NCBI GenBank assembly: GCA_003535305.1
Contig: DOHL01000093.1
Span: forward strand, 1-6,281
Direction: 5' to 3'
Length of the DNA stretch: 6,281 nucleotides
From: Candidatus Acetothermia bacterium
Lineage (GTDB): Bacteria > Bipolaricaulota > Bipolaricaulia > UBA7950
Under the pieces are notes generated by a model. That model was given only the letters and a program-made list of their open reading frames with translations, was not told the DNA's origin and did no database searches. Each line of letters starts with the position of its first letter. Position 1 is the stretch's first letter. This document shows, in pieces, positions 4,927 through 6,281 of the stretch. The position numbers were made by a program, and so were the translations under genes.

Positions 4927-6281
4927 ATGGCACCATTACTCCTTCCGCTAACCTCATTCTTAATCGCCGCGCTCGTCCTTCTGTGGCCACGTCGTGCCCG
5001 GCTAATTACCCTTGTTGCTGTTCTGTCCAGCGGGGTGTTAGTGGTGATGCTCGCAGCGCGCTTCTTTGATTACGGTCCCATCTCTTATACGATCGGTGGT
5101 TGGCCGGCAAAAATGGGGATCGAGCTCTATTTCGATGAGATCGGACTCTATTTCAGCGCATTGGCAGTAGTGCTGGGGCTGGCAGTAATCGCTTACCTGT
5201 GGAACCGGCGCATGAAGAGCCATTTTTACCTGTTGCTCAACCTTCTCTTCGGATCGATCTATACGCTTATCTTCTCCCGTGATCTGTTTAACATCTTCGT
5301 GGCGATGGAGTTCCTCACCTTGGCCTCTTTTCTTCTCGTCGGCTATCCGCGGCGACCGTATCAGGTATGGGCCAGCCTTAAATACCTGATCTTATCGGTT
5401 GTCGGCATGGGCCTGTATCTGTTGGGGGTGACTGTCTTTTATTACCATACCGGTACTTTAAATTTAGGAATAATCGCCGAACTCATTGTTGGTGAGCATA
5501 CAGTGTGGCTCACTTTGAGCAGTGCGTTGATCGTCACAGGAATTGCAGTCAAATCAGGAATATTTTGCTTTAGTATGTGGCTACCTGATGCCCATGCCTA
5601 TGCGCTGCCCGCAGTGTCGGCTCTTCTGTCCGGGATCGTCGTCAAGATGGGTGTCGTTGTGCTATTTCGTCTATCAGAGGTATTTCCGCTCTCATTCTTA
5701 CTTATTGTGCTCGGCATCGCCACCGGCTTGCTGGGCATCCTATGGGCACTTGCTGAACAGGAGATAAAGAAGATCCTCGCCTTTTCCACTTTCACGCAGA
5801 TCGGCTATATCTTGATTGGGTTGGGATTAAATACGAGCGGAACGATCAACGCTGCGTTGTGGTATGCCGTCGGCCATGGATTGTTCAAAGGGCTTCTCTT
5901 CCTTGCTGCGGGAACAGCAATTACCTCTGTAAAAGGGCGGACAGTAAGCGCTCTGCTCGCTCGACGTACGCTGCTCTCACCGATAACACGACTATCGCTA
6001 TTAGTCGGCATATTAGCGTTGAGCGGTTTTCCCATATTACCGGCCTTTGTCGGACGGACTCTTCTCGATGGAGGCATGCCCCCTGGTTGGCTTAAGTTCT
6101 TTCTCGGTCTGATCTCGCTCGGTGGGGTAATCGTCTATGCACGGCTTCTCCCGGTAGGATATTCCAGGAGCAAAGAAGACAATGAATATCACCCTGAAAC
6201 AGGGGGCGAAAGATTGGCAGCGATGATTCTGGTCTTACCGATCATTTTCTTCCTTCCATTGGCGTGGCTGGCAGGAGTAGA
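4927..6281 (+). CDS. mnhD: Mrp/Mnh antiporter subunit D, copy 2 (3' end cut by window)
   Basis: An open frame of 451 codons continues past the window edge, a second MrpD/NuoM-like subunit. The start aligns exactly with the copy 1 start (constant offset of 1633 bases, no gap), which supports ATG at 4927. Unlike copy 1 it keeps the canonical polar residues: E128 in TM5, WLPDAH (H223), K240 in SGIVVKMG, EIKKILAFS (K281, K282), and HGLFKGLLF with H317 and K321. R377 replaces lysine at the TM12 site, as in copy 1. Residues 190 onward are clearly diverged from copy 1, so this is a true paralogue and not an assembly duplicate. Tandem MrpD homologues parallel MbxH/MbxH'. About 60-75 C-terminal residues should be missing, judged from copy 1 length. 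Confidence 0.92.
   Translation, partial: MAPLLLPLTSFLIAALVLLWPRRARLITLVAVLSSGVLVVMLAARFFDYGPISYTIGGWPAKMGIELYFDEIGLYFSALAVVLGLAVIAYLWNRRMKSHFYLLLNLLFGSIYTLIFSRDLFNIFVAMEFLTLASFLLVGYPRRPYQVWASLKYLILSVVGMGLYLLGVTVFYYHTGTLNLGIIAELIVGEHTVWLTLSSALIVTGIAVKSGIFCFSMWLPDAHAYALPAVSALLSGIVVKMGVVVLFRLSEVFPLSFLLIVLGIATGLLGILWALAEQEIKKILAFSTFTQIGYILIGLGLNTSGTINAALWYAVGHGLFKGLLFLAAGTAITSVKGRTVSALLARRTLLSPITRLSLLVGILALSGFPILPAFVGRTLLDGGMPPGWLKFFLGLISLGGVIVYARLLPVGYSRSKEDNEYHPETGGERLAAMILVLPIIFFLPLAWLAGV
4969..5273 (+). repeat. direct repeat, right copy (mnhD copy 2 conversion tract)
   Basis: This is the partner of 3336-3640. In its first 265 bases the 12 base differences cause only two amino-acid changes (Q25 to R and T89 to A); the remainder are silent. 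The copies are in direct orientation 1633 bp apart, so recombination between them would delete one mnhD-equivalent and leave a chimeric single gene. Confidence 0.9.

Noticed and set aside
4883..4951. Alternative upstream start for mnhD copy 2 at ATG 4883
   Set aside because: It is in a different frame from the MnhD protein and stops after 22 codons. The 4927 start aligns exactly with copy 1.
4927..5300. Second mnhD as an assembly or tandem-read artefact of the first
   Set aside because: Silent and replacement differences are scattered through the similar tract, and the rest of the gene is strongly diverged with a 13-residue length difference, so it is a genuine paralogue.

Overview
The window is one plus-strand operon for the antiporter-like membrane module of an Mrp/Mnh-type Na+/H+ antiporter, or of a related respiratory complex (Mbh hydrogenase, or Mbx/Mbs sulfane reductase). 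The order is mnhE, mnhF, mnhG, an MbhD-type subunit, an MbhE+MnhB fusion, mnhC, mnhD copy 1, mnhD copy 2. The second mnhD runs off the 3' end. No full-length MrpA (NuoL-like) gene precedes mnhE. The C-terminal part of MrpA is instead spread over two separate genes, which is the Mbh/Mbx arrangement. Two tandem MrpD-like genes resemble the H/H' pair of archaeal mbx (mbs) clusters. The window stops before any NuoB/C/D/H/I-like redox subunit could appear, so the type of complex cannot be settled from this sequence.

Positions 1-254 are non-coding. They hold a hairpin followed by a T-run (11-42), which is a possible terminator of an upstream gene. A strongly palindromic GTAGGGGC-type intergenic repeat follows (60-142), then a plausible sigma70-like promoter (172-200) and a good Shine-Dalgarno site for mnhE. 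From 255 to 4874 the genes are packed: four junctions are ATGA overlaps, one is a direct TAG/ATG abutment, and one gap of 58 bp precedes mnhC. A 52 bp gap with a poor ribosome-binding site separates the two mnhD genes.

The most unusual gene is at 1303-2136. Its first ~70 residues are the three-helix MbhD/DUF4040 piece of MrpA. The next ~200 residues look like a type-3 periplasmic solute-binding domain (amino-acid-binding or MltF-like). Charge distribution and homology to MrpA both place this binding domain on the cytoplasmic side, which would be unusual for the fold. A well-spaced Shine-Dalgarno and ATG lie exactly at the domain boundary, so a free soluble form is conceivable. This is the best candidate for something undescribed: an ion-pumping membrane arm with a built-in ligand-sensing domain.

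The two mnhD genes share a ~305 bp 5' tract at about 95% nucleotide identity. It has a sharp 5' edge and mostly synonymous differences, as expected from recent gene conversion. Further downstream they diverge strongly. Copy 1 has lost several polar residues of the membrane proton path that copy 2 keeps.

The host is probably a bacterium with about 50% GC and likely an anaerobe, judging by Shine-Dalgarno-led genes, the sigma70-like promoter, the repeat style and the Mbh/Mbx-like order. I cannot name the phylum. Family assignments are from motif recognition only; no database search was run.
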